From positions 1,982,469 to 2,046,468 of the forward strand of contig NZ_CM001857.1 of NCBI RefSeq assembly GCF_000400505.1: a stretch of DNA of 64,000 nt, given 5' to 3'. Source of the DNA: Musicola paradisiaca NCPPB 2511 (GTDB taxonomy: Bacteria > Pseudomonadota > Gammaproteobacteria > Enterobacterales > Enterobacteriaceae). The translations under genes were made by a program, and so were the position numbers. The notes below the pieces were generated by a model. The model searched no databases. It saw nothing but the letters and a program-made list of their open reading frames with translations, and was not told the origin of the DNA. Below, one piece after another: positions 1 to 9,222 of this stretch. Each line of letters starts with the position of its first letter. Position 1 is the first letter of the stretch.

Positions 1-432
1 AGTCTTTGGCGCTGGTGATGTCTCACGTTAAACATCAACTTTATGGGCTCCCCGGTTAGCGAATTTTTAGCCCCGTGGAATCACCTATTCCCATCTGTTT
101 ATGGTGACGGGAAAAACCGGCGACGGTTATCTCCAGGCGACGACCGCTAGACATACGTTGTCGCCGGCACGGATTCTACGCCAGCGTAGCCTCACCCTCA
201 GGTGTAACGGTTGTGGAAAGGGGCCGTATTTTCGGTGAGGTTGCACCGGGAGGAATGTGAACGCATGCGCACAGCAGGGCGGAGACCGGAAAAACCGCGC
301 ACGTAGCCATCGGGCCTGTACCCTGATGCGGTTGTCTGTCGTGAGAAGCCGCCTGTTTCGACGTGCAAAGAGGGAGCCGTCGTTCGGGCCTGCCACGGAG
401 TAGAGCGCGGGGAGGAAGAGCTAAATCCGGAA
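1..432. other. Left-edge region without recognised gene
   Basis: This stretch lies downstream of the minus-strand tRNA-Val at 433-509. I see no convincing coding region: the open frames here are short, overlap each other or run into the tRNA, and have no family resemblance. No T-rich hairpin terminator for the tRNA is evident. Confidence 0.5.
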
Positions 433-509
433 TGGTGCGACCGAGTGGACTCGAACCACCGACCCCCACCATGTCAAGGTGGTGCTCTAACCAACTGAGC
501 TACGGTCGC
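433..509 (-). tRNA. valW: tRNA-Val (anticodon GAC), valW-like
   Basis: The reverse complement folds as a 77-nt tRNA with an encoded CCA end. The acceptor strand GCGACCG pairs with CGGTCGC, the D arm contains AGCTCAGTTGGTTAGAGC, and the anticodon loop TTGACAT places GAC, which decodes GUC/GUU valine codons. The T arm has GGTTCGAGTCC. The copy differs from the second one at 854-930 mainly in the acceptor and T stems. The E. coli counterparts valV and valW also lie next to mdtK. Confidence 0.97.
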
Positions 510-808
510 ATTTTGGTGTCATCAACAGGATGTTGAATCTAATTAACCCATTGATATGTATTAATTATTTATTCCATATAGCGGAATGGGCGCGATTATG
601 GACGGGTTGGGGCAGAATGGCAAGCGCTTTGTCCTGGCGTAACGATCAAGTGATGAATGTTTCGCCGAAACCCGGTGCGGCGCCCGCAATACCTGATCTT
701 TAAAAACACATTTGACCTGTTCTGCGAAGTGCAATATCACAGCCGATTCAGGCTGGGACAACATTGATGGATGTACATGCCCACAGAATGTGGTTTCCCG
801 TCAGGCAT

Positions 809-843
809 AAAAAAACACCCGGATAACCAAGCGATTATCCGGG
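809..843 (-). terminator. Rho-independent terminator between the two tRNA-Val genes
   Basis: On the minus strand CCCGGATAA (843-835) pairs perfectly with TTATCCGGG (826-818) and is followed by a run of seven T (815-809). It sits about 10 nt beyond the CCA end of the upstream tRNA-Val, so it should end that transcript before the second tRNA gene. Confidence 0.88.
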
Positions 844-853
844 CGTTAGAATT

Positions 854-930
854 TGGTGCGTTCAATTGGACTCGAACCAACGACCCCCACCATGTCAAGG
901 TGGTGCTCTAACCAACTGAGCTATGAACGC
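854..930 (-). tRNA. valV: tRNA-Val (anticodon GAC), valV-like
   Basis: This is a 77-nt tRNA with encoded CCA. Acceptor GCGTTCA pairs with TGAACGC, and the D arm and the anticodon stem-loop (anticodon GAC) are identical to the copy at 433-509. It matches E. coli valV in acceptor-stem sequence as I remember it. It is first in transcription order on the minus strand and is followed at once by a strong terminator. Confidence 0.97.
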
Positions 931-1079
931 ATTTATAATGCCGCTGCCAGCGTGACAGCGGGGACGAATATTAACGGGCCGGATGTCCGCTGGCAAGAGG
1001 AAAAACACAAAATTGCCGCCCTTATCAGTCCGATTGACGAGCTTGTAGTCAAGGCGTTGTTTTTTTCACCACTTGCCAT

Positions 1080-2453
1080 TTAGCGTGCCGCGCGAGTCAG
1101 CGTCAGTTCCGCCGGCTGGCGCTGTACCCAACGAATGCGCGATACCATCATGATGGCGGAGGAGGTCAGCCCGATGATGAATCCGCACCAGAATCCGGCA
1201 GGGCCCATGCGTGGTACTAACCAATCCGTCAGCGCCAGGATGTAACCGCTTGGCAACCCCAATACCCAGTAGGCGATAAAGGTAATGAAGAAGATGGCTC
1301 GGGTATCTTTGTAACCGCGCAGTACGCCACTGCCGATGACCTGAACGGCATCGGATATCTGATACACCGCCGCCAACAGCATCAAGTGCGACGCCATCGC
1401 GACCACGTCTGGATTTTGGTTATAAAGCAGTGCGATAGGCTTGCGCAGCGTGATGGTGAAAATAGCGGTGCAGATAGCCAGCGCTACCCCTGACAAAATA
1501 CTGGTATGGGCGGCGATGCGTGCCGCATCGACCGAGCCTTGCCCCAAACGATGACCGATACGAATGGTTGCGGCGACGCCAAGGGACAAGGGAAGAACGA
1601 ACATCAACGAACTGAAATTGAGTGCAATTTGGTGCCCGGCGACTTCCACCACGCCGAGCGGCAGTACCAATAAGGCGACAATTGCAAACAACGTGACTTC
1701 GAACAGCATCGCTAGGGCTATCGGCAACCCCAGATTGAACAATCGTTTGAGTGTTGACCAGTCTGGCCGCCAAGTGGTTTTGCGCTGACGAATATCGCGT
1801 TGCCAGTAAGACCGCTGCAGATATCCCGCCAGTAACAGCAGCATGACCCAATAGACCGTGGCGGTCGCCACACCACAACCGATGCCGCCCAGTTCCGGCA
1901 TACCAAGCTTGCCGTGGATGAAGACGTAGTTGATAGGAATGTTGATCAGCAAGCCGATAAAACCGATCACCATACCCGGCTTGGTTTTGGACAACCCTTC
2001 GCACTGGCTGCGTAAGACTTGATAGAACAGGTAGCCTGGCACACCCCACAGCAACGCATGCAGATAGCCAATGGCTTTTTCCGCCAGTTCTGGCGAGCCG
2101 TTATTCATTAAATGGATCGCATGTTTCCCTTGAGCCAGCGCAAACATCGTGACCACTGAGATTGCCGCAGCCAGTAGAAACGCTTGCCGGGTTTGATGAG
2201 CGATACGATCACGTCGGCCGGAGCCATTGAGATGCGCCACAACGGGCGTCAGCGCCATCAGTAATCCATGGCCGAACAGGATGGCCGGCAACCAGATCGA
2301 CGTGCCCACCGCGACGGCGGCCATATCAGTGGCGCTGTAGGAGCCTGCCATAATGGTATCGACCACCCCCATGGCGGTTTGGGATACCTGAGCGATGATG
2401 ACGGGGATCGCCAGTGATAATAACTGACGCGCTTCTGACAAATACTTCTGCAC
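1080..2453 (-). CDS. mdtK: MATE-family multidrug efflux pump MdtK (NorM)
   Basis: This predicted inner-membrane protein of 457 residues has about twelve hydrophobic segments and exports cationic drugs by Na+ or H+ antiport, as known for the MATE family. It aligns along its whole length with E. coli MdtK (457 aa), including the N-terminal block [20 protein letters not shown] and the conserved GYKDTR and [12 protein letters not shown] stretches. I chose the GTG start at 2453 because AGGAAGG lies eight bases upstream and the length then equals that of MdtK; the frame stays open further upstream without homology. It is divergent from ribE, as in E. coli. Confidence 0.96.
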   Translation of the reverse strand: MQKYLSEARQLLSLAIPVIIAQVSQTAMGVVDTIMAGSYSATDMAAVAVGTSIWLPAILFGHGLLMALTPVVAHLNGSGRRDRIAHQTRQAFLLAAAISVVTMFALAQGKHAIHLMNNGSPELAEKAIGYLHALLWGVPGYLFYQVLRSQCEGLSKTKPGMVIGFIGLLINIPINYVFIHGKLGMPELGGIGCGVATATVYWVMLLLLAGYLQRSYWQRDIRQRKTTWRPDWSTLKRLFNLGLPIALAMLFEVTLFAIVALLVLPLGVVEVAGHQIALNFSSLMFVLPLSLGVAATIRIGHRLGQGSVDAARIAAHTSILSGVALAICTAIFTITLRKPIALLYNQNPDVVAMASHLMLLAAVYQISDAVQVIGSGVLRGYKDTRAIFFITFIAYWVLGLPSGYILALTDWLVPRMGPAGFWCGFIIGLTSSAIMMVSRIRWVQRQPAELTLTRAAR

Positions 2454-2874
2454 GCGGACACCTTCCTGAAAAGGATGGAGAGATATCTCCTTCAAGAGAA
2501 AGACAATCATCCTTATATGTATAAAAAAAGGAATAATATTGTAACGACTTATGGCGCGTAAACCAATGATTATCAGGATTTTTAGACAGCATTGCCGATA
2601 AAATTGGGTGAGGCTCTTCCTCGAAAGCGCTTTTTTCGTTCGGGTGACAATCCTGTTTGGTTTTCCCGCCAATATCATGCAAACTGCCTGATAGTTTAGT
2701 CATTAACGGCTAAAGAACCTCGTCCATGACCTGTCGCTGCATCGAACCTGAAACCTATTGTGAAATGTCGTGAAAAACGGTTGTCGCGTTTTTTCGAGCC
2801 ATTTCTATGGTGCGATTTAGTGATGTTGCGCGGGCATCGACGCCTGTTTTTCCTTGATTCAAGAGGCAAGATCC

Positions 2875-3525
2875 ATGTTTACCGGTATTGTGCAGGGCAC
2901 GGCGACGGTCGTGTCTATTGATGAAAAAGCGAATTTTCGTACCCATGTGGTGGCGCTGCCTGAGGAACTGTTGCCTGGGTTGGTGCCCGGCGCATCTGTG
3001 GCCCATAACGGTGTCTGTTTGACCGTCACGGCTATTGATGGTGGGCAGGTGAGTTTCGATCTGATGAAGGAAACGTTGCGGTTGACCAATCTTGGCGACC
3101 TGGGTGTAGGCGATAGCGTTAACGTCGAGCGGGCAGCCAAATTCGGTGATGAAGTCGGGGGGCATGTGATGTCCGGCCATATCATATGCACTGCGGAAGT
3201 CGTCAAAATCCTGACATCAGAAAACAATCATCAGATATGGTTCCGTCTGTCGGATCCGTCGCTCATGAAGTATGTGTTGCATAAAGGGTTTATCGGTATT
3301 GACGGCATTAGCCTGACGATTGGTGAAGTCACCCGCAACCGCTTTTGCGTACATTTGATTCCGGAAACGCTGAATCGCACCACGCTGGGGCGGAAGCGTC
3401 TGGGCGATCGCATCAATATTGAAATCGACCCGCAGACGCAAGCGATTGTCGATACGGTTGAGCGGGTGTTGGCCCAGCAGGCACAACACACTTCTGTGAC
3501 CACAGACGTCGAGGCAGGATCCTGA
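2875..3525 (+). CDS. ribE: Riboflavin synthase alpha subunit
   Basis: This 216-residue enzyme dismutates two 6,7-dimethyl-8-ribityllumazine molecules to riboflavin plus the pyrimidinedione, the last step of riboflavin synthesis. The start MFTGIVQG is the hallmark N-terminus of the family. Two tandem lumazine-binding barrels are visible (about residues 1-95 and 96-190), each with an SGH-type or [17 protein letters not shown] motif. The ATG at 2875 follows AAGAGGCAAG. E. coli calls this gene ribC or ribE and has it in the same place beside mdtK. I saw no FMN riboswitch upstream. Confidence 0.96.
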   Translation: MFTGIVQGTATVVSIDEKANFRTHVVALPEELLPGLVPGASVAHNGVCLTVTAIDGGQVSFDLMKETLRLTNLGDLGVGDSVNVERAAKFGDEVGGHVMSGHIICTAEVVKILTSENNHQIWFRLSDPSLMKYVLHKGFIGIDGISLTIGEVTRNRFCVHLIPETLNRTTLGRKRLGDRINIEIDPQTQAIVDTVERVLAQQAQHTSVTTDVEAGS

Positions 3526-3588
3526 ACGAAAGCCGTGGGCAGAACCGTTTGTCATGCCGCACGGTGAAACCTGTTCCGCATCCTGAAT

Positions 3589-3628
3589 AAAAAATACGGT
3601 GCAGCTAGATAGCCGCACCGTATTTTTT
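3589..3628. terminator. Bidirectional terminator between ribE and cfa
   Basis: AAAAAATACGGTGC (3589-3602) pairs with GCACCGTATTTTTT (3615-3628). A-tracts on one side and T-tracts on the other make it usable from both strands. It lies between the convergent genes ribE and cfa. Confidence 0.9.
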
Positions 3629-3672
3629 ATCCGTGCCGGATAGCCAGTCTGTTCTTCCTTTCCTAGCAGCCG

Positions 3673-4824
3673 TTAACGCGGCACACGTATTCCACCTTCC
3701 ACGCCAGAGACGCTAAACAGCACTTGCCAGAGCTGAATATTGCGTGCACGAAACGCACCGGCACAGGCATTCAGGTAATAGCTGAACATACGGTGAAAGC
3801 GTGCGGGGTAGTGCCCAGACAGTTTTGACCAATGTTGTTGGAAACGTTCATTCCAGGCCATCAGGGTACGATCATAATCAGCGCCGAAGCTGTGCCAGTC
3901 TTCCATAATCAGATACGGTTCGCTGGTTTGCGCAATATGGCGCACCGATGGCAGGCAGCCATTGGGAAATATGTATTTGTTAATCCAGGGGTCGACTTTC
4001 AGGTCGGTCTGATTGGCGCCGATGGTATGTAACAAAAACAATCCATTAGGCTTGAGATTGCGGCTGACTACGTGGAAGTAGGTGTCGTAATTCTTCGGCC
4101 CTACGTGCTCGAACATGCCGACGGAAACGATGCGATCAAACTGGTGATTGAGGTCACGATAATCCAGCAGTTGAATATCGACGTCCAGATCCTGACAGCG
4201 TTGCTGCGCCAGTTTTTGTTGCTCGCGGGAGATGGTTACGCCAGTCACGGCAACACCGTAATAGCGTGCGGCGAATTCAGCGAGGCCGCCCCAGCCGCAA
4301 CCGATATCCAGCAGTGTCATTCCCTGGCGTAGTTGTAGCTTTTCGCAGATCATGCGCAATTTGTCTTGCTGAGCCTGCTCCAGCGTTTCGGCTTGTTTCC
4401 AGTAGCCGCAGGAGTATTGCATGTACGGATCTAACATCTGGGTGAACAGATCATTGCCAAGGTCATAATGCTCCTTGCCGACGATCCAGGCGCGACGTCG
4501 GGATTGCAGGTTGGTCAGCCGCGCCGTGAGTATCCGGAGAGTATCCCGCCAGCGGACAGGCAGACGGTTCTCCAGCCCCGCCCGCAATACGCGGTGGAAA
4601 AACATATCCAGTCGCTCACATTCCCACCAGCCGTCCATGTAACTTTCACCCAATCCCAACGAACCTTCGCGCAGAATGCGCTTGTATAAGTCAGGATTTT
4701 TGACCTGAATATCAAACGGGCAAGAGCCGTTGACGGTGATACCGGCAACCGACAGCATTTCGTTGATAATCTGGAACCAGGATGATTCAGGAGTACCCAG
4801 TTCCTCCACATAAGATGAACTCAT
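3673..4824 (-). CDS. cfa: Cyclopropane-fatty-acyl-phospholipid synthase
   Basis: This 383-residue SAM-dependent methyltransferase adds a methylene bridge to cis double bonds of membrane phospholipid acyl chains, typically on entry to stationary phase. The SAM-binding motif LDIGCGWGG is at about residue 170, and the active-site region FEHVGPKNYDTYF and the C-terminal YYLNACAGAFRARNIQLWQV block match E. coli Cfa nearly residue for residue. The ATG at 4824 has GGGAGAAG upstream. The E. coli genes between cfa and purR (ydhB, ydhC) are missing here. Confidence 0.97.
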   Translation of the reverse strand: MSSSYVEELGTPESSWFQIINEMLSVAGITVNGSCPFDIQVKNPDLYKRILREGSLGLGESYMDGWWECERLDMFFHRVLRAGLENRLPVRWRDTLRILTARLTNLQSRRRAWIVGKEHYDLGNDLFTQMLDPYMQYSCGYWKQAETLEQAQQDKLRMICEKLQLRQGMTLLDIGCGWGGLAEFAARYYGVAVTGVTISREQQKLAQQRCQDLDVDIQLLDYRDLNHQFDRIVSVGMFEHVGPKNYDTYFHVVSRNLKPNGLFLLHTIGANQTDLKVDPWINKYIFPNGCLPSVRHIAQTSEPYLIMEDWHSFGADYDRTLMAWNERFQQHWSKLSGHYPARFHRMFSYYLNACAGAFRARNIQLWQVLFSVSGVEGGIRVPR

Positions 4825-5156
4825 AACTTCTCCCTACCTTGTCAGAATGATGTCGAACAAGGAACAACGTAGACAATTTTACCCGTAACGGTATCGGTGG
4901 AAAAAATCCATCGTCTACCTCTGATGTTCTCAGAGGAAAATAAGAGAAAAGCCGGTGCGAAGGGCATCTATCCCTGGTCGTGATGAACAGTGCGACGACC
5001 AATAGACAGGATAGAAAAAGATCGATCTTTCTTGATTACGAGTGTTGCGAAAGACAATGACAAGTGTATGACTGCTTCGTCCTGTGGACAAGTCCCGCTT
5101 GGGGCGAAGCAGTGTTGAAGGTTTAGAAATCGGCGTTGAATAAGAAAGTCATCTGA
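4825..5156. other. cfa upstream / purR downstream intergenic region
   Basis: These 332 bp contain the cfa promoter region and the end of the purR transcript. The only clear structure is an inverted repeat with 9-bp arms ACTGCTTCG (5071-5079) and CGAAGCAGT (5105-5113), enclosing a smaller palindrome GGACAAGTCC. It has no T-run, so it is not a canonical terminator. No gene is recognised. Confidence 0.5.
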
Positions 5157-6182
5157 CTAACGGCGGTAATCCCGGAATGGGCCGTCAGAAACTGAGCGCC
5201 GCTCGATCAGCGTTGGATGGACTTCGATCATCTGCGATTCTTCTCGTTTGCTGGTGATGCGATCGAGCAGCATCGAGAATGCCGCCTGCCCCAAACGTTG
5301 TTTAGGTTGATGGATCGTGGTCAACGCTGGCGTGAAATAGCGGGAGTGCCGGACGTTATCATACCCGATCACCGAAATATCCTGCGGTACGCGCAATCCA
5401 ATCTCATCGGCGGCGCAGATGGCGCCCATTGCCATGATATCGCCGCCGCAGAAAACGGCGGTCGGGCGTTGTTTCTGCGCCAGAATCTGATGCATAGCCC
5501 GGTAGCCGGACTCCGGCTCGAAGTCACCCTGAACTATCCACTCTTCCCGGATGGGAATGTCCGCCTCTTTCAGTGCTTTGAGAAAACCCAGATAACGGCC
5601 GCTGCCTGTATTTCGTTCTTGTGGCCCGGGAATGACGCCGATATCGCGATGACCTCGTTCGATCAGATACCGCCCGGCCATATAGCCGCCGGAAAAAGCG
5701 TTGTCGATGATGGTATCGGTGAAATCACTGTGTGCTTCACCCCAGTCCATCACTACCATGGGGATATGACGATAATCTGCCAACATCGTCAGTAATGCTG
5801 GTGGATATTCCGCACACATGACCAGCAGCCCGTCGACACGTTTTTGCGCCAACATGGAAAGGTACGCGCGTTGTTTATCCAACTCATTGTGGGAGTTGCA
5901 TAACACCAGCGTATAGCCTTTGGCATAACAGCTGTTTTCCACCGCTTCAATGATCTCGGCGAAGTACGGCGCTTCACTGGAGGTCGCCAACAGCCCGATT
6001 GATTTTGTATGGTTGACTTTCAAACTGCGTGCGACGGCGCTGGGGGAATAATGTAGTTCTTTAATGGCCGCACGTACTGCGGCTTTGGTCTCTTCGGCGA
6101 CGAAACGTGTTTTATTGATCACGTGAGACACGGTTGTGGTCGAAACGCCAGCACGTTTTGCCACATCTTTGATCGTTGCCAT
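5157..6182 (-). CDS. purR: Purine repressor PurR (LacI family)
   Basis: This 341-residue repressor has the same length as E. coli PurR. The N-terminal helix-turn-helix ([20 protein letters not shown]) and the hinge helix ([15 protein letters not shown]) are almost unchanged, and the periplasmic-binding-protein-like core (about 60-341) binds hypoxanthine or guanine as corepressor. Family knowledge says it represses purine and some pyrimidine synthesis genes and itself. The RBS is AGGAG upstream of the ATG. A PurR-like operator at 6226-6241 supports autoregulation. Confidence 0.97.
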   Translation of the reverse strand: MATIKDVAKRAGVSTTTVSHVINKTRFVAEETKAAVRAAIKELHYSPSAVARSLKVNHTKSIGLLATSSEAPYFAEIIEAVENSCYAKGYTLVLCNSHNELDKQRAYLSMLAQKRVDGLLVMCAEYPPALLTMLADYRHIPMVVMDWGEAHSDFTDTIIDNAFSGGYMAGRYLIERGHRDIGVIPGPQERNTGSGRYLGFLKALKEADIPIREEWIVQGDFEPESGYRAMHQILAQKQRPTAVFCGGDIMAMGAICAADEIGLRVPQDISVIGYDNVRHSRYFTPALTTIHQPKQRLGQAAFSMLLDRITSKREESQMIEVHPTLIERRSVSDGPFRDYRR

Positions 6183-6225
6183 GCAGAATGACTCCTGAAC
6201 CTACTTGTTACAGCAGTAAGTATAT

Positions 6226-6241
6226 TGTTAATCGTTTGCCT
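6226..6241 (-). promoter_or_regulatory. Candidate PurR operator in the purR promoter
   Basis: The minus strand reads AGGCAAACGATTAACA about 45 nt upstream of the purR ATG. It resembles the PurR consensus ACGCAAACGTTTGCGT, and the left half GCAAACG is exact. A second partial match (ACGCAAACGCAGTGTG) lies at 6331-6346. E. coli purR is also autorepressed. The call rests on sequence similarity alone. Confidence 0.5.
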
Positions 6242-6554
6242 GCGTGGATCCTGCTTTTGCCTGGACAAAAGTCGGATTTCAGAAGGAGAGTGCCGAGAGA
6301 TACCTGAAGGGCAGGGCTGACGCTTCACCAACGCAAACGCAGTGTGTTCGGTAAACTGCGGATTTTGTCTGATCTGGGCGGAAAGTGGAAGAGGTAATTC
6401 ATATTATCTCTGTGACAGATAAGCAGGTTTTTTCTGTGTAATCCGGTAATAATGCTGCCATCGTGCTATAGAGCGCATGAACTATACTGTTCCCGATGCA
6501 TGTTCGGTAGCTTAATTATCAAGATGACCCGAAAGTGAATTAAAGGAGAGTGCT

Positions 6555-6644
6555 ATGGATACCAATCTGAAAATGTCGCTATTTACGACGTTCGTCTCAC
6601 TGACCGTCATCGTTATTATGGGGTTGACTGCGGTTCTTAACTGA
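6555..6644 (+). CDS. ynhF: Small inner-membrane protein YnhF
   Basis: This 29-residue ORF encodes one hydrophobic helix (about residues 8-28) after a short polar start MDTNLKMS and ends GLTAVLN. E. coli YnhF, also 29 residues and ending GLTAALH, sits next to purR, so both sequence and position agree. AAAGGAGAG lies six bases before the ATG, and a strong terminator follows at 6702. E. coli YnhF is a known short membrane protein of undefined function. It is easily missed because of its size. Confidence 0.88.
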   Translation: MDTNLKMSLFTTFVSLTVIVIMGLTAVLN

Positions 6645-6701
6645 TACGGTGAAAAGCGTCTGATAAGCGGTATCCGCAGTCAGAGCTTGTGTTTTCTGAG
6701 A

Positions 6702-6731
6702 ACCTCTCGCTTTACGGCGGGAGGTTTTTTT
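6702..6731 (+). terminator. Terminator of ynhF
   Basis: ACCTCTCGC (6702-6710) pairs with GCGGGAGGT followed by a T7 run. The 3' arm can alternatively pair with AAAAAACCTCCC at 6740-6751, giving two mutually exclusive hairpins. Confidence 0.85.
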
Positions 6732-6791
6732 GTCTCTCTAAAAAACCTCCCGAGTAAAGGAGCTTATGGTCTTACGGTTGCAGAAGGCGAC

Positions 6792-7862
6792 TTAACGGAT
6801 GGTTTTTGGGGTCACGACACGGCGAGCGCCAACATAATGCTCTTGCCAGTAATCTTCGCTTAACTTGCTGATTTTAATATCAGCACCGGAGCGAGGCGAC
6901 TGAATAAAACGGCCATTGCCCAGATAAACCCCTACGTGATCCGCTGCTCCCCGGTTAGTGATACGGAAAAACACCAGGTCGCCGCTTTCCAGTTCGGCCT
7001 TCTTGATGGGGGCGGCGTCGCGTAGATGAAACATTTCGTTGGCGGTACGCGGAATCGGGATTTTCACCAGATCTTTGTAGGCGTAATAGACCAACCCGCT
7101 GCAATCAAAACCGGCAGACGGCGAAGAACCACCCCATTGGTAATGTTTACCAATCTGGCTCATCAGTTTGCTCATTGCCGCAGTTTTCGCGTGTTGATAG
7201 CGCTTTTTATGTACGGCATTTAAGGCCAGCGTTGTTTTATCCTGCTTGCCCTTCGTCGTTTTGCCGTGTACGGCGCTGATGTTTTCACCGTCGCTTTCCG
7301 CCAGGCCTTTTTTGTGCTTATTAGCCGCCTGGGCCGCCTCTGGTTTCTTGATGGCAGCGGCATGACGATTTTTCTGGGCGGTTTCATGTATGTTGTTTTT
7401 ATTCCCGCCATGAGCGACCGGTTCTTGTTTGATGACGGTTTTATTGGCCTGATGTGACTCTTTCGCTGGTGCGTTTCTACTGTTGGCGATGCGGTTTGCC
7501 TGAGGCGACATCACTTTCTTTGTCGATGCGCTGTCGGTATGTGTGGTTTTCTTGTTGTGAGAGGGGGCCGCAGTTTGGTCTTTTGTGGTTGTTTTACTGT
7601 CGATGTTTTTGGATGCGGATTTACCGTGGCGAGCTACAGCCGGCGTCAGTGTGTTTTTTTTCACATCCTCTTTTTTCTCTGGTGCGGAAGCAACGCCTTT
7701 TCTGGCGCTTTTGACCAGCTTATGTTTTTTGGCTGCTTCATCAGCATTGACGTTATCCACGCTGGCTTTGCGCGGTGATGCCGCTGAATGTGTCGCTGCC
7801 TGAGCCAAAGAAAAAAGGTTACTGAAAACCAATAAAAAAAGCGTAATAAGTAAACGCATCAT
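6792..7862 (-). CDS. mepH: NlpC/P60 murein endopeptidase (MepH/YdhO-like) with long basic linker
   Basis: This 356-residue exported protein has a signal peptide (about 1-22, ending LAQA) and a low-complexity Lys/Ala/His/Thr-rich region (about 25-230). The C-terminal NlpC/P60 domain has catalytic Cys254 in FDCSGL and His309 in ADHVGVY. The family cleaves D-Ala-mDap cross-links in peptidoglycan. E. coli MepH occupies the same place beside purR and grxD and is about 271 residues, so the linker here is some 85 residues longer. E. coli has sodB nearby; none is present here. Confidence 0.9.
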   Translation of the reverse strand: MMRLLITLFLLVFSNLFSLAQAATHSAASPRKASVDNVNADEAAKKHKLVKSARKGVASAPEKKEDVKKNTLTPAVARHGKSASKNIDSKTTTKDQTAAPSHNKKTTHTDSASTKKVMSPQANRIANSRNAPAKESHQANKTVIKQEPVAHGGNKNNIHETAQKNRHAAAIKKPEAAQAANKHKKGLAESDGENISAVHGKTTKGKQDKTTLALNAVHKKRYQHAKTAAMSKLMSQIGKHYQWGGSSPSAGFDCSGLVYYAYKDLVKIPIPRTANEMFHLRDAAPIKKAELESGDLVFFRITNRGAADHVGVYLGNGRFIQSPRSGADIKISKLSEDYWQEHYVGARRVVTPKTIR

Positions 7863-8182
7863 TATTCTGACCGAATGTTGTCCTCAATCGTTCAATCCGC
7901 AGAGTATTCCTGAAACTGGTTCGATAAAAAAGTCGGATTCGGTGTTTCTTCATTACAAAATAGTGAGAAATCATTAATGGCAGCTTTTTACTGTGCAATT
8001 GTTGCCCTGCCCGTCGATAATTCCGCCAGTTCAAGAATGCCCATCGATAACCCTACAAAAGATAGCGTTTTTTTGTCGTTGTCGCTATCGTTAAAATACG
8101 GAACGTCAGCGGCGGTGTTGTAATACCCGCCGCTAGTCATATGACCGGACGTCCGGTCATCTCGCGCTTGAGGAAGCAATAA
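7863..8182. other. Divergent mepH/grxD intergenic region
   Basis: These 320 bp separate the divergent genes mepH and grxD and must hold both promoters. The notable element is a perfect 20-nt palindrome at 8141-8160, annotated separately. No sodB-like coding sequence or other gene is recognisable. Confidence 0.55.
8141..8160. promoter_or_regulatory. Perfect 20-nt palindrome upstream of grxD
   Basis: ATGACCGGACGTCCGGTCAT is self-complementary over all 20 bases and ends 22 nt before the grxD start codon. It is of the size and symmetry of a dimeric repressor operator (TetR-like proteins often use such sites). In RNA it could form an 8-bp stem with an ACGU loop close to the grxD ribosome-binding site. 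The binding factor is unknown. Confidence 0.45.
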
Positions 8183-8527
8183 ATGACGACAACTCTCGAA
8201 AAAATTCAGCGTCAGATCGCTGAAAATCCGATTCTGCTCTACATGAAAGGTTCACCGAAATTGCCGAGCTGTGGTTTTTCCGCACAGGCAGTGCAGGCGT
8301 TGTCGGCATGTGGGGAGCGTTTCGCCTACGTTGATATTCTGCAAAACCCGGATATCCGCGCCGAATTGCCCAAATACGCCAACTGGCCGACATTCCCCCA
8401 GTTATGGGTCGACGGCGAGTTGATTGGCGGTTGTGATATCGTCGTTGAAATGTATCAGCGCGGCGAATTGCAAAAATTGATCAAGGAAACTGCGGCCAAG
8501 CACCAATCCCAACAGGATGATCAATAA
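8183..8527 (+). CDS. grxD: Monothiol glutaredoxin GrxD (Grx4)
   Basis: This 114-residue CGFS-type glutaredoxin has its active-site Cys30 in PKLPSCGFS and the glutathione-binding segments WPTFPQLWVDGELIGGCDI. The family binds a [2Fe-2S] cluster with glutathione and hands it to BolA and other Fe-S targets. It is nearly identical to E. coli GrxD (115 aa). GAGGAAG precedes the ATG. It is convergent with rnt; the large helicase gene lhr, found between them in E. coli, is absent. Confidence 0.97.
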   Translation: MTTTLEKIQRQIAENPILLYMKGSPKLPSCGFSAQAVQALSACGERFAYVDILQNPDIRAELPKYANWPTFPQLWVDGELIGGCDIVVEMYQRGELQKLIKETAAKHQSQQDDQ

Positions 8528-8577
8528 GTACCTAGCCAGGCAGCATCAGGCTGCCTGGTTCCTCCACTCACCGTGGA

Positions 8578-9222
8578 TCAGTTCGCATTGACGGCGCTAT
8601 CGTTGTCGCTGTCTTCAACGGCAAGTGGCCATCCTCCCAATCTTTTCCACCGATTAACCAGTTCGCAAAACAGCTCTGCTGTCCGCTGGGTGTCATAAAG
8701 GGCTGAGTGTGCCTGGCTGGAGTCGAATAGAATGTCTGCGGTGATGCAGGCTTTGGCCAACACGGTCTGCCCAAGCACCAGACCACTGAGCGATGTGGTA
8801 TCAAATGTAACGAAAGGGTGAAAGGGATTACGTTTTAATCCGCAACGCTCCGCCGCTGCCATCAGAAAGCTGTGATCGAACGCCGCATTGTGCGCTACGA
8901 CGATCCCGCGATTACAGCCCTTATCTTTGATACCTTTACGCACCATTTTGAAAATTTCATGCAGTGCTTCATATTCGCTGACTGCGCCGCGCAAAGGGTT
9001 GGTCGGGTCAATACCGTTAAATGCCAATGCATCGGGATTCAGGATGGCGCCTTCAAATGGCTCTATATGAAAATGGAGTGTTTCATCCGGCTGCAACCAA
9101 CCGTTGTCGTCCATTTTCAGGGTCACGGCGGCAATTTCCAGCAAGGCGTCGGTTTGTGCATTGAATCCGGCGGTTTCCACATCAATGACGACAGGATAGA
9201 AACCGCGGAAACGCGCGTTCAA
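8578..9222 (-). CDS. rnt: Ribonuclease T, 5' end disturbed by an apparent frameshift
   Basis: This DEDDh 3'-5' exonuclease trims tRNA and other stable RNA 3' ends. The catalytic residues are visible: IDVETAG (D, E), HNAAFDHSF (D) and [10 protein letters not shown] (H, D). The frame opens only at a TTG codon (9222), with no ATG before an in-frame TGA. A better start, ATG at 9254, is out of frame by one base; restoring one A to the six-A run at 9236-9241 (GAAAAAAC) would join it and give about 225 residues (E. coli 215). I suspect an indel rather than a true TTG start. Confidence 0.88.
   Translation of the reverse strand: MNARFRGFYPVVIDVETAGFNAQTDALLEIAAVTLKMDDNGWLQPDETLHFHIEPFEGAILNPDALAFNGIDPTNPLRGAVSEYEALHEIFKMVRKGIKDKGCNRGIVVAHNAAFDHSFLMAAAERCGLKRNPFHPFVTFDTTSLSGLVLGQTVLAKACITADILFDSSQAHSALYDTQRTAELFCELVNRWKRLGGWPLAVEDSDNDSAVNAN

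Noticed and set aside
127..472. Minus-strand open frames beside and into the tRNA-Val gene
   Set aside because: They overlap each other in different frames, one starts inside the tRNA antisense of its anticodon arm, and neither has any family resemblance.
853..1083. Plus-strand open frame starting opposite the second tRNA-Val
   Set aside because: Its N-terminal part is simply the antisense reading of the tRNA, a common false gene call.
2680..2874. FMN riboswitch before ribE
   Set aside because: The conserved RFN blocks (such as AGGGGCGGGG...GCCCGAC) are not present in the short leader.
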